64,000 nt of DNA from assembly GCA_013339765.2 (NCBI GenBank), contig CM023449.1:225589212-225653211 (forward strand), given 5' to 3'. Origin of the DNA: Haemaphysalis longicornis. Its lineage: Eukaryota > Arthropoda > Arachnida > Ixodida > Ixodidae. Numbering within the stretch: the first letter of the stretch is position 1; every line of letters begins with the position of its first letter. Positions 10,940 to 23,160 of this stretch are shown here, piece after piece. The notes under the pieces are model-generated. The model was given only the letters and a program-made list of their open reading frames with translations, made no database searches and was not told the DNA's origin. A program made the position numbers and the translations under genes.

Positions 10940-11629
10940 ATAGGCAGGATAAATTTAGAAGGGACAAACATTTTATTTGCTATTCGAATTATCTCATCAA
11001 GCACGTATAGCGCGAACTCTTATTCATTGCTTTGTTCAAATAGTATTTTGTCTGTTTCCAAACTGGTGAGTTATAACCTAGCTATTTTTTTGTTTAAGAT
11101 GCTTCGCAATGAGTTTCCGTGTTTCTCTTTTTTGGCCGCTAGTCTTGTTAATACTAACACCACTATGTTTGCTTTTAAGCACAATTTCATTTTACCGAAA
11201 GTAAAAACTAACTACGGCAAACAGACAGTGCACTTCTCGGCTATATGTCTATGGAATTCTATGCCAGCCGTCCATTAAGTGTTCTAACACATTCCACTAA
11301 TTCAAAAAAAAATTAAAGTGCTACCTGATGTCCCTTCCTCAGACGTAACCAAGATTGTTTCTGATGCTTTGTTTTTCAGCGTTTTTCTTTTCTAAGTTGA
11401 TTGTGTATAGTTATTGCTACCATGTAATTTAACGTTATTGACTCAGCTTTACATCATTCGTTTACACATCCCTCTTTTCATTTGCTACTATTATTCAGTG
11501 TATTTTAAGTTATTCTGTACAGGAGGTCCCGCTACAGTCTCCGACCTTGGGACCTCCTTCTGTATATAACCCCCAATGTATCATTTCGAGATATTAATAA
11601 ATAGATTGATTGATTTATTGATTGATTGA
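10940..11629 (+). mobile_element. 5'-truncated CR1/L2-like LINE, 3' end
   Basis: An open frame ending at 11,276-11,278 carries the C-terminal signature of CR1/L2-group LINEs: SNSILSVSKLVSYNLAIFLF, then about 45 residues later VKTNYGKQTVHFSAICLWNS and MPAVH before the stop. The same signature ends the longer LINE at 46,030-48,850 (NILPVNQLFNYNLGIFF, then TNYGKKTSCFAAISLWNGLP), so both belong to related families. The 3' UTR contains a perfect hairpin and ends in a GATT-repeat tail at about 11,602-11,629. The 5' truncation point is somewhere before about 10,975. Confidence 0.7.
11521..11558 (+). repeat. 3' UTR hairpin of the LINE
   Basis: A perfect 10-bp stem pairs AGGAGGTCCC (11,521-11,530) with GGGACCTCCT (11,549-11,558) around an 18-nt loop, about 45 nt upstream of the tail. 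In CR1/L2-type LINEs a 3' stem-loop plus short tandem tail is thought to be the reverse-transcriptase recognition signal. Confidence 0.75.
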
Positions 11630-12060
11630 AGCAGAACCAATAGATGTAGGGGGCGTTAAAATGCGGCCTGCACCTTTGGCATGTGTACATTGCGGCTTTA
11701 CAAGGAGGGTGATATGAACTAAAGGACTGCGGCGACTATGTTCCTGACGCCGTCTAATCACCTGTTCCGGGAAGCTTGATCGAGCGCCACGTGGTTTGTT
11801 TGCTTTTTACCAACCCAACAGCGGAGGCAAAACAGCGGTCTCCTGCGCCGAACCTATAGGTGGCGCCACGCTTCAAGGTCCGAGCGCAGAGTTTTGATTC
11901 AGCTTTATTTCTGCCGGTTTTTCTGCCCACCTGTCTCTCTCCAACTATGTCTCATCAAAAAGCGCGCAGCCACACAAAAAAAAAAAGCGAAGATCGAAGA
12001 GCTGGGATGAGCACGCACAGACACTCACGGGCACATGGAACTCCACGAATGAGAAACTGA
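11630..12060. other. No recognisable gene
   Basis: Composition rises in GC toward the candidate first exon downstream. Nothing else seen. Confidence 0.4.
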
Positions 12061-12373
12061 TGGTGGCGCTGTGAAGAGGCGACACGTGCTTTCACCTAGC
12101 GGGGATCGCGGGAAGCAGAGCGGGGCGCGGACACTGCGGGCGAGCGGCCAGGGCTGCGGAGTGCGTGCGATCTCCGTGTCGGGCTCTGGATTTGCGGCAG
12201 ACGGCGTGTCGTGGCGCAGTGAAGCAGCCCGTTCGCTCTCGACATGGGGCAGCGGAGGCTGAGTTAGGACTGACCGGACTCTGGACTGGATTCGTGTGGC
12301 GCTGCGGCCGAAGCGACCACGGCGGGAATGCCACCGCCGCCTCTGAGTTGAGTTAGAACGCCGCACAAGAGCG

Positions 12374-12527
12374 ATGACAGTGTTAACCGGGCTGTGTCTC
12401 TCGTCAACCGCGATGACGACCTCGCGGCAGTTTTTTCCCGTGCTGCTACTCCTAAGAGGAGGCATGCCAGATTCTTCGGCGGTTCCCGCGGCCCCATCTC
12501 CGACAGCCGGAAATGACACGGCTGCCG
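12374..12527 (+). CDS. Candidate first exon of a secreted protein
   Basis: Lies in a CpG-rich island (about 12,060-12,540). An ATG at 12,374, with a second in-frame ATG at 12,413, opens a frame reading MTTSRQFFPVLLLLRGGMPD and SSAVPAAPSPTAGNDTAA before the consensus donor GCCG|GTGAGT at 12,528. FFPVLLLL could be a short signal-peptide core, followed by a low-complexity Ser/Pro/Ala stretch. The exon ends in phase 1, common for the intron after a signal peptide. No downstream exon was recognised, so function is unknown. The frame's codon bias is moderate, and the opposite strand is also open across the island because it is GC-rich. Confidence 0.35.
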
Positions 12528-12784
12528 GTGAGTGGTACGGGCTTTTTTTTTCTGTCATGCTCGCGTGTTAAAACAGGGAACCATGCGGGGGAAGAGCAAA
12601 AAATGATTTCCTAGAGCGATGAAGGTTGGCCTCGCATCTCCGAAAGTATCAGTTTCGAAACGTTATTCGTACACACGATGTGATTAGGCGTTTCTTTCTA
12701 AGCACGTCGAAGCGGTAACAAGGGTGTTTGTACTCGTGCGCTAATGCTCTGTACGAGAGCGCAAATTTCCCGGCATGTCACGGC

Positions 12785-12792
12785 AGAGAGAG

Positions 12793-12826
<34 letters not shown>

Positions 12827-12827
12827 C
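12785..12827. repeat. (GA)n microsatellite
   Basis: About 20 GA units with one AGAAGAG interruption. Confidence 0.9.
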
Positions 12828-13270
12828 GTTGTGGGCATTGAGAGTGTGCTGTTCGATATTTATGCGTGGCAGCGAATTCATCGTGGTCATATGCCGTATG
12901 GAAGACAGCGGGTCAATCTCCCTGTTACTTCTACCCATCCAAACCTATCTCCACTGTCATCTGTAAATAATCGTCATCATCCTCGGTGGCGGCGCGGGGG
13001 GGGGGGGTGTTCTTTCGGTGGCTTGTGCTCGGAAGCTTAATAAAGTGATCCTTTCGCATCTCAAAACTCTGCCTCAAGTCTCTAGCAGAAGCTGTCTGCT
13101 TTATTATACAGCAGCCGACGGATTTTCCGGCCTGGAGGAGGACGAGAAATAGTTGGAAAAGTCCGTGAGCCCTTACTTCTATGGAACAAATGGCGGTTCC
13201 TCGGAAATTTCGGAATATCCAGCAAGAGCAAGTTTTTGCAGCCCGAAAAAACAATGGTCAGCATAATGTG

Positions 13271-13366
13271 ATATATATATATATATATATAGATATATGA
13301 ATGTGTGTTCTGTGTTGTGTCTGTGTATGTGTGTGTTTTCAGCAAAGAGAACTGCTTTCCTCAGGG

Positions 13367-13420
<54 letters not shown>
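13271..13420. repeat. Two (AT)n arrays separated by GT-rich DNA
   Basis: Pure AT runs at 13,271-13,290 and about 13,369-13,420 flank a GT-rich stretch (about 13,300-13,340). Open frames read across them are compositional artefacts. Confidence 0.85.
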
Positions 13421-13424
<4 letters not shown>

Positions 13425-15468
13425 GAAATAAGGGTTGGCAGTCAAGGTGCAGGCGTGCAGGCCCAGCTTATATTGCTTCTTATTTTTACCGGCGACGTAT
13501 AACACGACCCGAAAACTACATCTGGCTACGCTACTCTAATTTGTTCGTGTGAAGTTCCTCCAGAAAACAAATATATTTATCTGTGTATTTTATTAGCCAT
13601 CTCCATCGTGAAACTCCTTCTGGTTGATCTGTCCTCATGAACAATAAAAAGCAAGAACGGCGCTTTACATGTAGGGAGTGGGAGTACTTCCTCCTTGGCA
13701 ATCGCACCGTCTTTGTCACTGGTGGCCCTTTTTAGACGAAAAACGTCGCTAACCAACGGGAATGGGACGAAATCAATAAAGGCGCTGACTTTCAACTATA
13801 TTTTAGCTGAAAAGACAAACACGAATATATGCCCTTCACATGTGCATGCACACAAAGGCAACCAGTGTATCAATACGTAGACCTGTACTAGGCTAACAAC
13901 GTGCTGCACATTACTGGCTGCGGCGAGAGGGCCTGAACCAGCGCTGAATGTACATAGAGTTGTAGTACACACTCCTCAGCATTCGCACCCACGCTATGGA
14001 GCAATCACTCCCAAAAAACAGGTAGCAATGCTGCTCACTGCAGTGCCAGTTGACGTCATCTGATTGTGTCGTAAACTGCACCTGAAAACTTTTGCCTTGA
14101 TACCCGCAATTAACATGAAAACTACCATAATATGCACAGCGTGCGTGAATAAAGTGTTTACCCGTAGTTAGCGTCGGAGGTGTTACTCATAAAAAAATAC
14201 AAAAGGTGAGAACTTAAATTTGGATCAAATATTGACGAAATTCTTTATAGATTAGCTAAGTAGCTCTCGTAGAAATTCAACAAAAAAAAGTCAGTGCCTT
14301 TACACTCTGTGAAGAAGGATGACCAGCAAAGCTGTGGTGCCGAGCCTCAACGTGAGCAACTATATTCTTTGGCCGGGTTGTAGTTAAGGAGTGCACGAAG
14401 AAGTACACGCTTGTTTGTAATTTGCGATTTAGCATAGTTTCTGGTTATTTACCTGAAATAAATCTTGACGACGTAGAGTTTTATTCCGGTGTGCAAACAT
14501 GGGCTGTCCGTTTCCCTCCCGTAGAAGCCGGTGTAGGAATAGAAGAGGAGAATTCCACGATATTTAAAAACTTCACTGTGAGCTATGTAATTTTGAAGAG
14601 TAAATGAAATTCGACGTAATGTTATAGTCGCCTTAGCGGCCGATTGTCATATAATTTTTTTTGGTATGGTTGTAATAAAACAACAGTCAGAGCCACTTTC
14701 TATAATATAATCCTACTCCTCCGTAGATGAGCGTACTTCACTGTGCAACACTTAATATTGGAAAGCCATCTCACAAAGATTAAGCTTACAACGATCCCGT
14801 TGAAGTCGGCCTCACCTCTAGACACACATGCATTGGGGGAGGACATTTATCTAGGGGAAATAAAGACGTTCTATATTAAAATATGAAGACCCTAGGACTT
14901 ATTTCGTTAAATTTTTTATAAGTTTTTCCATTACGTTGAAGGTGTGGCGCAGTTTTACGATCCCGGGGGTTCGAGTGGGTGCCGCAAGATGGCGCTACGC
15001 TCGCATGCGATTCTTGTCTACATCGCTATGCTGGCGGAGACGACCTGCTGAAACTTAGCCATAGACAACTTTGCTGTAAAAAGAATTTTCGGGAAAAGCT
15101 AATCGCCAATCTTACTGAGAAGCAACAGAAATCTTTGCTTTTTGGCGAGCCATTGTTCTACCAGCCGCAAAATCTGTCAATACCTGAATATTATACCATC
15201 CTGAACTATACCAAAACATTTGAAAAACGCAACACACACACGTGCCCATACCCTTTTGACGATCGCCCGTGCTTCATTACAAAAAAAAAAAAAACGTATA
15301 ACCCGCCTCTGTAAGCGCGTGACAAAAGGATGCATCACACAAGAGATGGCCAATCCAGGCAAACTCCACTTAACTTCATCAAGCTTCTGCTGGAGCCGTT
15401 GACAAGAGGTGACAGTGGCTACAATATCGTCCATCAAAAATGAAACGCATATGCTTCTCCTTTGTCAG

Positions 15469-15623
15469 GGGAATCGCCCAACTCTCTTCTTTTCATAGGG
15501 ACCTTTTACATCGAGGACGGACACGCAGAATTTTGCGATTACCCCATCAGGGCGGAGCTCGCTGGCTCGCAGAATGGCTCACAGTTTCCCTGGCTTACCC
15601 TGGTTTCACAGGCTGTCCGTTAA
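15469..15623 (+). CDS. Possible terminal exon, unknown product
   Basis: Acceptor cttctcctttgtcag is followed by a frame reading ESPNSLLFIGTFYIEDGHAE then FCDYPIRAELAGSQNGSQFP and ending at TAA (15,621-15,623). An AATAAA follows at 15,790-15,795. The segment NSLLFIGTFYIEDG...DYP faintly resembles a motif in the snRNA-activating complex subunit SNAPC3, but the protein stops too soon for that family. It could be a pseudogene fragment or chance. Another frame is open over the same DNA up to a GTGAGT at about 15,646, so reading frame and even exon type are uncertain. Confidence 0.22.
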
Positions 15624-15799
15624 CCGACTGGGCACTGCCCGCGCAGTGAGTGTTTTCCTTTGCACGCTGGCGGGGTCACGCCCCCCATCCACTGCGGTCA
15701 CCCTACCACTCACACGACTGGTGGTCGTTTTAGAAAAGAAATATGAGGGACACAACAAAGAGAATTGCGGCAAAAATGAGTCCATTTCAAATAAATACT

Positions 15800-18700
15800 T
15801 TAGCGGGAGCGGGCCCAAAAGATGCTCCTAAACGTCAGAGAAAAAAAAAATGCCGCGGTGAGCTTTTAAGACAGCGCAGGAGAGCGCTAGCAAATCGATT
15901 GAACATTATAACTGTCTGCTTTTCCCTCTGCGCTAAAACTGTTCTGTGACCTGTACAATGACGTTTTATTGAACTCTAAAAACTGAGTTGCGTGGTTGGG
16001 CAATGTTAGAAAACTGAACACTAAGAGACGCTCAGGGGACAACTTCTGTTACGCCGTTCCCTGAGAGCATTCAGATTTTTGAAAGTCGTGCCTACTGGAA
16101 TGTCTTTACCATTTTTTATTGCTTTGAGGTAAGCATCTCCGCCTGACCAAACTTAGGAACTAATCCTAAGAAATTTTTACAAGCAGTTTTACTTGATTTA
16201 AATTTAAGCTGCTCATGAAAGAAAATCAGCGTTTTCGTCGTTTTAACGTATATTGAGACAGTTGAGGAAGGAAACGCAGAACTTCAAAAAAAAAAAAAAA
16301 ACGATGCTTCTATGTTTGGTGCTTTAAAAAAATTCAGTGTTACTGCTTACAGCATAAATAGTTTCAACATCAGGTAAGTTATCGTTTCAGGAAAATTCGC
16401 ACGCTGCGCTGGGTTTGCGTAGTTACGCACAGGCACTTGGGGAGTCGCTTTCTCAATAGTGTGCGTATGGGCAGCGCTTTTGTGTTTCTGTTTGGGGGGG
16501 GAAGCTGGGGAGTTCAGCAAAATTATCATAACACGTCTTTTTGAAAGGGTGCTTCACTGCAGCAAGATACTTTCGTCAAAGAAGCCCACCTTTGAATAGT
16601 ACCGGGAAAATTGTTTTTAAAGCAAACATTTTTAATTACATCTGGAGAACAGCCGATCAGCAATTGAGGCATGAAATATTTAACCAGCGCGTAGAAAAGA
16701 ACTAGAGGGGTACGTTTTCTCAATATAAGTATGCCAGTATTCTTATATTGTAAAGGTGATTTTACCTTCACACAATGGACGTAGAGATTTCGGAAGGACA
16801 GGCGCACTCGTATATCAATTAGCAAAATTAATGAGAAATGAAGAAAGCTCACATTAACGCGTAAGACTTGAAGGTAGCGAAGATGTACGCAACCTTCACA
16901 ACCATCCCGACAGTTTAAGGCCACGATTGCAGCCGATTTGGTGCTTCTTTGCGGCCGCAAGGACCTTCGCTCCATCATTGTGGCTATGAGGGAACTTCTT
17001 TCATTTTTTTTTTGGAAGTGCGTTCGCTACGACTTGTCTTTCTCGTTCCGAGAAAGCGTTGTAATGGTTACGGTGAATGCTGGAGTTGTTTTCTCCAATC
17101 TTTTTTGTCCATTTCAGGTGTAGCTTCAGCCCGTGAAACACCCATAGTTAGTCAAGATCTTTTGCGATTTTGGCTTTACCTTTTTCCTGCCTAAAATCTT
17201 ATTCATGGAAATTCGAGGGGTGCTCCAAGACATCTACCGCCTGTCGAAGGTCATTGCTCTGCCTTTTTCCGGAAATTGCATAAGCGCTGACAGCTAAAAC
17301 TGAACAACTGGGTTACCCAGGCGAATCAAGCACTTTTCCCCCTACCTTCTTTTCAGAGCCCTCAGCGTGTCGAACTCCTTTACGAATTCATGAAATTGCA
17401 GCCCAGTTGTCGCTCACCCATTCGCACAAAGATAAAGAAAATGCAAAAATCCACGGCTCAAAGCAAGCACTGTCAATGAACGCTGTGTGGGAGCGCCGAA
17501 CGAATAACGAGAGAGCCCAGCCACGCGAAATACTTAATCAGCGCCCCGACAAAGACGAAAAGCCGTCGCGTTCCCGGAATACGGCGCACAAATGTTTCAC
17601 CGTACCCTTGCACAGGGCGCCCTTATAACCCCCCACGGGACGTCTGGTGTAGTGGTCCTGGGCACGTTGTCGACGCTGTGTGCATGCAACCCTGACCAGG
17701 GTCTTAACGATTTTCGGGAGTGGCTTCTCTGGCAGATTTCGGCTACCAGCCAACCAACCCTCCTTGCCCTCAACGCCCCACGAATAACGCAACCGCCGGC
17801 GAGCGCGCTCGATTTCCTAGCGTCCTTTCTCTACCTCTCCTACCCTCCCGACCACCTTTTTTTTCTTTCTCTACCTATCTCCGGTCTTTTCTGGCTAGTC
17901 GCTTTTCATTTCTTTTTCTGTTTTTCCGTGACTATGGTGTCCAGCGCAAGCCCGCTCGATCTCTTCCTCCAACTTCTTTTCCCTTCTTGCTACCATCTCC
18001 CTAATGTGAAACCTCAGACGACAGAGCATCTACCTTCATTTTTTCGTTCCACTACATTTTACCGCCGTCTTAACTCTCGGTCTACCTTAAGGTTTATTAT
18101 CTTTTTTTTGTCTTTCTTTACAATCACATGATACCGCTCCTTTTTTCCTCCTTTTATGTGCGTTCTCACTTTTGGCCACAATTTATATACATACTGTGCG
18201 GGTCCTATTCTCGTTTCATTTTCCCCGTATATTTCGCGCAGCCGTTTTCTTCAGGGCCTCCACAACCCAGACGCCTAAGTCGCCTCCCCCTTTGTTTCCG
18301 CTCTTAACGCTCAACTAGTTTATGTGACGCCCGTTCTTCTCTTACAATAGCGCGTGGTATGTCGTCGCCACCAACGTAAAAGGCTTCAAGTATGACGAGC
18401 TCTCACTTAATGGAAGTCACTTTCACAAATTTAGAGGTTTAAATATGCGCCGAAAAAAAAAAGAAATGCTTGCATTAGCAGAGTGGCGTATAATAAATGG
18501 GTCTATCGAGAGGATGGGAGATAAGTACATCTCCGCGGACCATGCGATATTCGACAGTCCCGCTTTTATAATCGTGCGTCATACTCTCGTGCCCAGCGGT
18601 CGGACAGCCCGCAGCTTTCGTTTTTCACGTCCGGCGTGCCTGCTATGCGTGGTGGCGTACCTACCCCCGGAAGAAGGGTTGCCGTTCTTGTCGACGAACC

Positions 18701-21500
18701 GGCTGGCGCGACCTTGATTTCCTTTCCACGCGCGCGTCCATTCTCCGCGTCTACGTCGTTGGCGGCAGAACACCGAAAGCCCTTGATAGCCTTATCGCTG
18801 GGCCACCCTCAGCCGCCGCGCACTGACCGGGGTGTGGATTACCGACGCGATGCCGGCCGCCAGCACTTACACCACCTCGTTAGTAAGGGTATTCCCGCGG
18901 AAGAAACAAACAATAGAAACCCGCTGTTGTTTATTTATGTGGTTTTTTACGGTCGCTTTTATGCTCGTTACCTCTCACCTTCTTACTTTTATCTTCTATT
19001 CCAGCGTCCCTGAGATTTAGAGAACGGGTCACCGCACGGATCATGTCAGTTTTTTAAAAAAGAAATAAGGAAAAGATGGGGTACCAAAAATGTTTTAGCT
19101 TTTCCCGCTTAACCTACGCGATTTCGCAGGGCCGATAGTTGAGACTCTCACAAAATAGGTAGCTCTCACTTCCGTTATTTGACCCTGACTTTGCCTCAAA
19201 TGTCTTTCTGGGATAAATAAGCTTTTAAGTAAGGAGTAAACATGGAAGTACACACCTCTTCACCACTGTAAGTGCCATGATGTATTGTTTAATTTACTCT
19301 GCTATAGAGTTCATCAAGTGAAATTGAATAGATTTTGTGTACAAAAGCTCTAGTTGAAAACGAATATGACGATATCATCCGATGACTGGGCATAACAATG
19401 TATATAGACTCAGACACCAGGCGCTGGATTTACCCGTCTCCTTAGTTGATCTTTCTGTCCAATAGCTCAAAAGTTGAAAGTGAAGATAAATGGTAACTGA
19501 AACGTACAAAATAAGACAACGTTTTTTATCTTTCATTTACAGCCTATTAGGATAAGAATAAAGTCGAAGATCTTCAGAAACATGGCATTGCTCGAGGCTA
19601 GGCCGAGGACTCCGAACCGCCATCTCACAATTACGAGGGCTCACCTACAAAGATGCACTGTTCACATTCACTTTAGTCTTATCGAAGGGGGATCCGAGAG
19701 AGTTGTCGTCAGTTTCGTCTACTTTTCTTCGAGTTGACCGGCAGAAAAGCTGCGTTAAGTTGACGCTCACCGTACCGACGCCTGCCGCACTTCCCGCACC
19801 CTTCGCCCGGCAGTCACTTGACGCCACACTACTCTCAATCCTGAGTGACGGCCGGATGAACACCAAACTCTTCTTATCTGCCCACACACTATACTACGTC
19901 TACGCGTGCCTGACACAAACTAAAAGCCTTCACAGACACACAAAATGCAAACCGTATTTCAACGCTTCTTCGTAGTGCGCGAGATTTAGTTCGGCGCGGC
20001 GGGAGCCAGCAGCGAAACACTAGATTTAAAGGGCTTCACAACGTTGTTCACTTTCAGCTCCCTTCGGGCTGTCTGGAGGAAGTGTTATGCTCCCCGCTCT
20101 GCCTCCTGCAGCGCAGATGCGATGGTAAGCCGCGCGTGCAGGGTTATGGAGAAGAAGGCGAGGGGGGCGATTGCGCGCGGCGAACTGTCTTGTCGCCCTT
20201 GGGTCTCCTTCGGTTGTCATGACTCTTTTAGTTTGGTATAACCGGAGCGGACTGTTGCAAAGTGCTTCTTTCAACGCGCGCTTCTTTGTTCATTTCTAAT
20301 TTATTCGTTTTCTATATTTTGACTCCCGCGCAATTTGAGAAACGGCAGGCGACAACTCTCCTATGGAAGCGATCCGCCGGCAGTCTCGGCTTCTAACTGA
20401 GTGCCAAGTGGCGCTTTCGCCTGAGACAAAAACGGTGAAAAAGAAATACGGGAAAGAGGAAGGGATACGTTGAGCTAGAGACAGAAAATATGTGTGAGAA
20501 TAAGGGTCACATGACTGAAAAGGTCAACGCTTCCCCGTTTTCTTCTAGTCTACACAGTTGCATCTTGGCGTGTTGAAGCAGACAGAGGGAGACGCGCAGA
20601 GAGAGATGGCATTGCGGCAGAAGTGAGCGTGCCTTGGCGAGAGGCACGTACAGAAAGAATGGGTTACGGAGCTGGCGAACATAGCGCCCGTATATTGCGT
20701 CCATTCATCGTGGCTCCCGTTTGTCGCTCACGCCAACTGCGCGGAGTCAAAGAGCGGCACCGGAGAACAACGGCGAAGACTCAAAAAGAGCTTTGAGCGC
20801 GCAGGCTGAAAAGGGGGGCGTTTATGGGTGCGTAAGTTTCCGCTGAAACATGGAAGGGGCTTCAGACTAACGCGGCTGCTCTTTACTGTCGAGATATCAG
20901 TTACAAATGTTTATTAAGCGCTGAGAGCCAGACGGAGGAAAGGGGAACTGTACTTAATATTCACGCTGAAGTCACCTATTTGATACTTCCGGGTTTCAGC
21001 CGGATTTCATTAGAGGCGCCGCTGGTGGGATAGTCTGTGTCTTATATGAAAGCGATGGCGGGAAGTGAATGACGCGGGAAACGGCTCATACGGGAAATTG
21101 AGTATTGCCAATTCTACGGAGACGGGAATCGGGCTGAAGTAAAGGCTTCATCTTGTAGTAAACACCGGTGCTGCCCTGAGGGTGAAGCCAGCGTCGTATC
21201 GTAACTTCTATAGGTGTACGAGTTTATTCGTACCTTAGGATAGGATCGGTTGAAAGCCTGTCGGACACGTGTTCTTTACTGCGCAGCATCAGGCAAGGAT
21301 ACAATAAAGAAAGGACACACGAACGTCTTGGTCACTTTTCATTGTGATATTGGCCCAGTTCAAGGTTTCAATAAATTTTAACCTAACACGGGTTTTGGGG
21401 AACGTCTATAGGATACGCTTTTTAAAGAAAAGCTTTTTCCCTCTACCCCCCAAGGGTTCTTTCGCGACCGTTGGTGTCAACAGAAAACTCCCGCGAACAA
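15800..21500. other. Long stretch without a convincing gene
   Basis: A pyrimidine-rich tract (about 17,820-18,130) creates a 179-codon open frame rich in Phe, Leu and Ser that is compositional. GC-rich islands at about 18,570-18,900 and 20,000-20,250 have CpGs but no frame with clear coding bias. A GATG|GTAAGC donor-like site occurs near 20,122. The sequence near 17,640-17,660 (GGTGTAGTGG) resembles a pol III A box and might mark a degenerate SINE. Confidence 0.35.
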
Positions 21501-21502
21501 AT

Positions 21503-21762
21503 AAAAGAATTAACTGGCACCGCCAAGAATCGAACCTGGAACTAATAGCGTAACGAAGCGAGAGCCCGTTGTCCTACCGATTTAGCTACGAACCCACGCG
21601 GAGGCGCGAAAGAAAGGTGGGGGACTCACCAAGCACATCTACGGGTTGTGAAAGGTGGGGGACTCACCAAGCACATCTACCTGGAACTAATAGCGTAACG
21701 AAGCGAGAGCCCGTTGTCCTACCGATTTAGCTACGAACCCACGCGGAGGCGCGAAAGAAAGG
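21503..21762 (-). repeat. tRNA-like sequence in a nested tandem duplication
   Basis: Read on the minus strand, 21,523-21,539 forms a T-arm (CCAGG-TTCGATT-CTTGG) and 21,574-21,589 an A-box-like D region. The acceptor strands do not pair and the anticodon arm is poor, so this is a tRNA-derived SINE head or dead tRNA, not a tRNA gene. An 82-bp block (21,536-21,617) is repeated without change at 21,681-21,762 (period 145). Between them a 31-bp block (21,612-21,642) is itself repeated exactly at 21,650-21,680 (period 38). The second 82-bp copy lacks the full T-arm. The array abuts an I-clade LINE fragment. Confidence 0.75.
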
Positions 21763-23160
21763 AACACATTCAAATACTCCTTGGGCCAGGACCATCACCA
21801 AGCCCCAGCATCAAGATACTGGGCCTACATCTCCAGGCTAACACCAAGAGTGACGTATCCTTGCAGCGCCTCAAAAACAGCATTAATCAAATCATACACA
21901 TGATCAGGCGAGTTGCCACCAAGAAGCGAGGCCTCAAGGAATCCGTACCTTTCGATTATTTCAAGCTTTTGTCCTCTCGAGAATCACTTACGTCAACCCC
22001 CTGTCTTCTTCTCGGCAAGGAAGGACATAGAGATGCTTTATATAACTGGTCTTCTCCCTGAGTGCGTCCACTGCCACGGACAACACGGTGGAAGAGCTGA
22101 TAGAAGGCCATCTTTCTAACCAGAAGGTCCGACTCAGAACTGCGGTGGATCCGCATGCCTTCACCAGATTGGCTGGCAGGACAGAATGTCACTCCACTTG
22201 GATGTACTCCCAGCACTTTCGGCGACAAAACTAAAGATGCTCCCTTTGCTTAGAAGTATGAACCCCTCACGAGACGAGGGTCACCGAAAAGCACGGGCTC
22301 AAGCGCTCAACACCACCCTCGGTGGGGATCATGCAGTTATCTACACTGACGCCTACCAACATCGAGGGCAGCAATACGCCATCATCGTGGCTACCTCCAG
22401 AGGCAACCTCTTGCGTGTGCCTCACTCAAGACCCAAGACATGATGGCAAGAAGAGGCAGCCATGGCCTTTCTCTCACGCAAGGAGGGGTTCGAAAGGTAG
22501 TAACCGATTCCCAACAAGCCTACCGGAATTACTAGTCGGGTTGGGTGTCCCGACGTGCACTGCGTGTGCTAAAAAGACACTCCCAAAACGGTTCCATTCA
22601 GCTCATCTGGACACCCGCTCACGCTTCAATGGAGGGCAACAATTACGCCCACCCAACAATGCCTGCGCTTTTACCCCCGTGCTATAGAGCTGCACGAGGA
22701 TGGTCACGCGCTTGTCTTGTTCAGGGACATAACCCAGCATTATCGCCTTCAGAGACAGACCCTACCTTCGCCTTACCCAGAACTTTCTAGAGAAAAACAA
22801 ACTACCCTACGGCACATACAATCCGGCTCCTTCCCACACCCGACAGCGTTTTCACTTTATGCACCCGAATCGCTACGACGCTGAATGTAAATATTGCTCA
22901 CAAGTAGGAACACTCCAACACATAATCGGGGTGTTGCGAATTTAGCCCTCACCACCCTCCTCTCTTTCCGTGAGCTACCCAACAAGAGCAATGGGAGATG
23001 CTGGCTGTCCAGCCCCTCTCTGCCTACCCAGCTTCAGTTGGTGGACAGAGCACTAGGCGGCGCGGACTGCATATGGGCTCCACTCCCCTGGGCCGCACTC
23101 TGGTCCGTTCAGAAATGAATGAATGAAACTTTATTAATGATACGGGGGGCTTGGTAGCCT
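21763..23160 (+). mobile_element. I-clade LINE fragment (end of RT, RNase H, 3' end)
   Basis: Begins inside the post-RT region (SPSIKILGLHLQ), then RNase H with DHAVIYTDAYQHRGQQYAII (catalytic Asp in YTDA), SRRALRVLKRHSQNGSIQLI and WTPAHASMEGN, spread over three frames. After about 22,880 there is a knuckle-like KYC...TLQHII and a C-terminal stretch TQLQLVDRALGGADCIWAPL ending near 23,118. The 3' tail ATGAATGAATGAAACTTTAT follows at about 23,116. Multiple frameshifts and stops show it is inactive. The domain order RT-RNase H is that of I/R1-type elements. Confidence 0.75.

Larger units (their letters stand above)
12528..15468. other. Intron or intergenic DNA with microsatellites
   Basis: Apart from the GA and AT arrays listed separately and a G11 run near 12,998-13,008, no gene or mobile element was recognised. 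An open frame at 14,979-15,314 (start GTG) has no coding bias. Confidence 0.4.

Noticed and set aside
12025..12558. 177-codon minus-strand open frame
   Set aside because: It covers a CpG island where stop codons are rare; Arg/Ser/Pro-rich with no domain, and the plus-strand donor fits better.
17592..18131. 179-codon plus-strand open frame
   Set aside because: Made by a pyrimidine-rich tract; Phe/Leu/Ser-rich with no coding bias.
21503..21600. Functional tRNA gene on the minus strand
   Set aside because: The T-arm is good but the acceptor stem does not pair and the anticodon arm is poor; better explained as a tRNA-derived SINE or dead tRNA.
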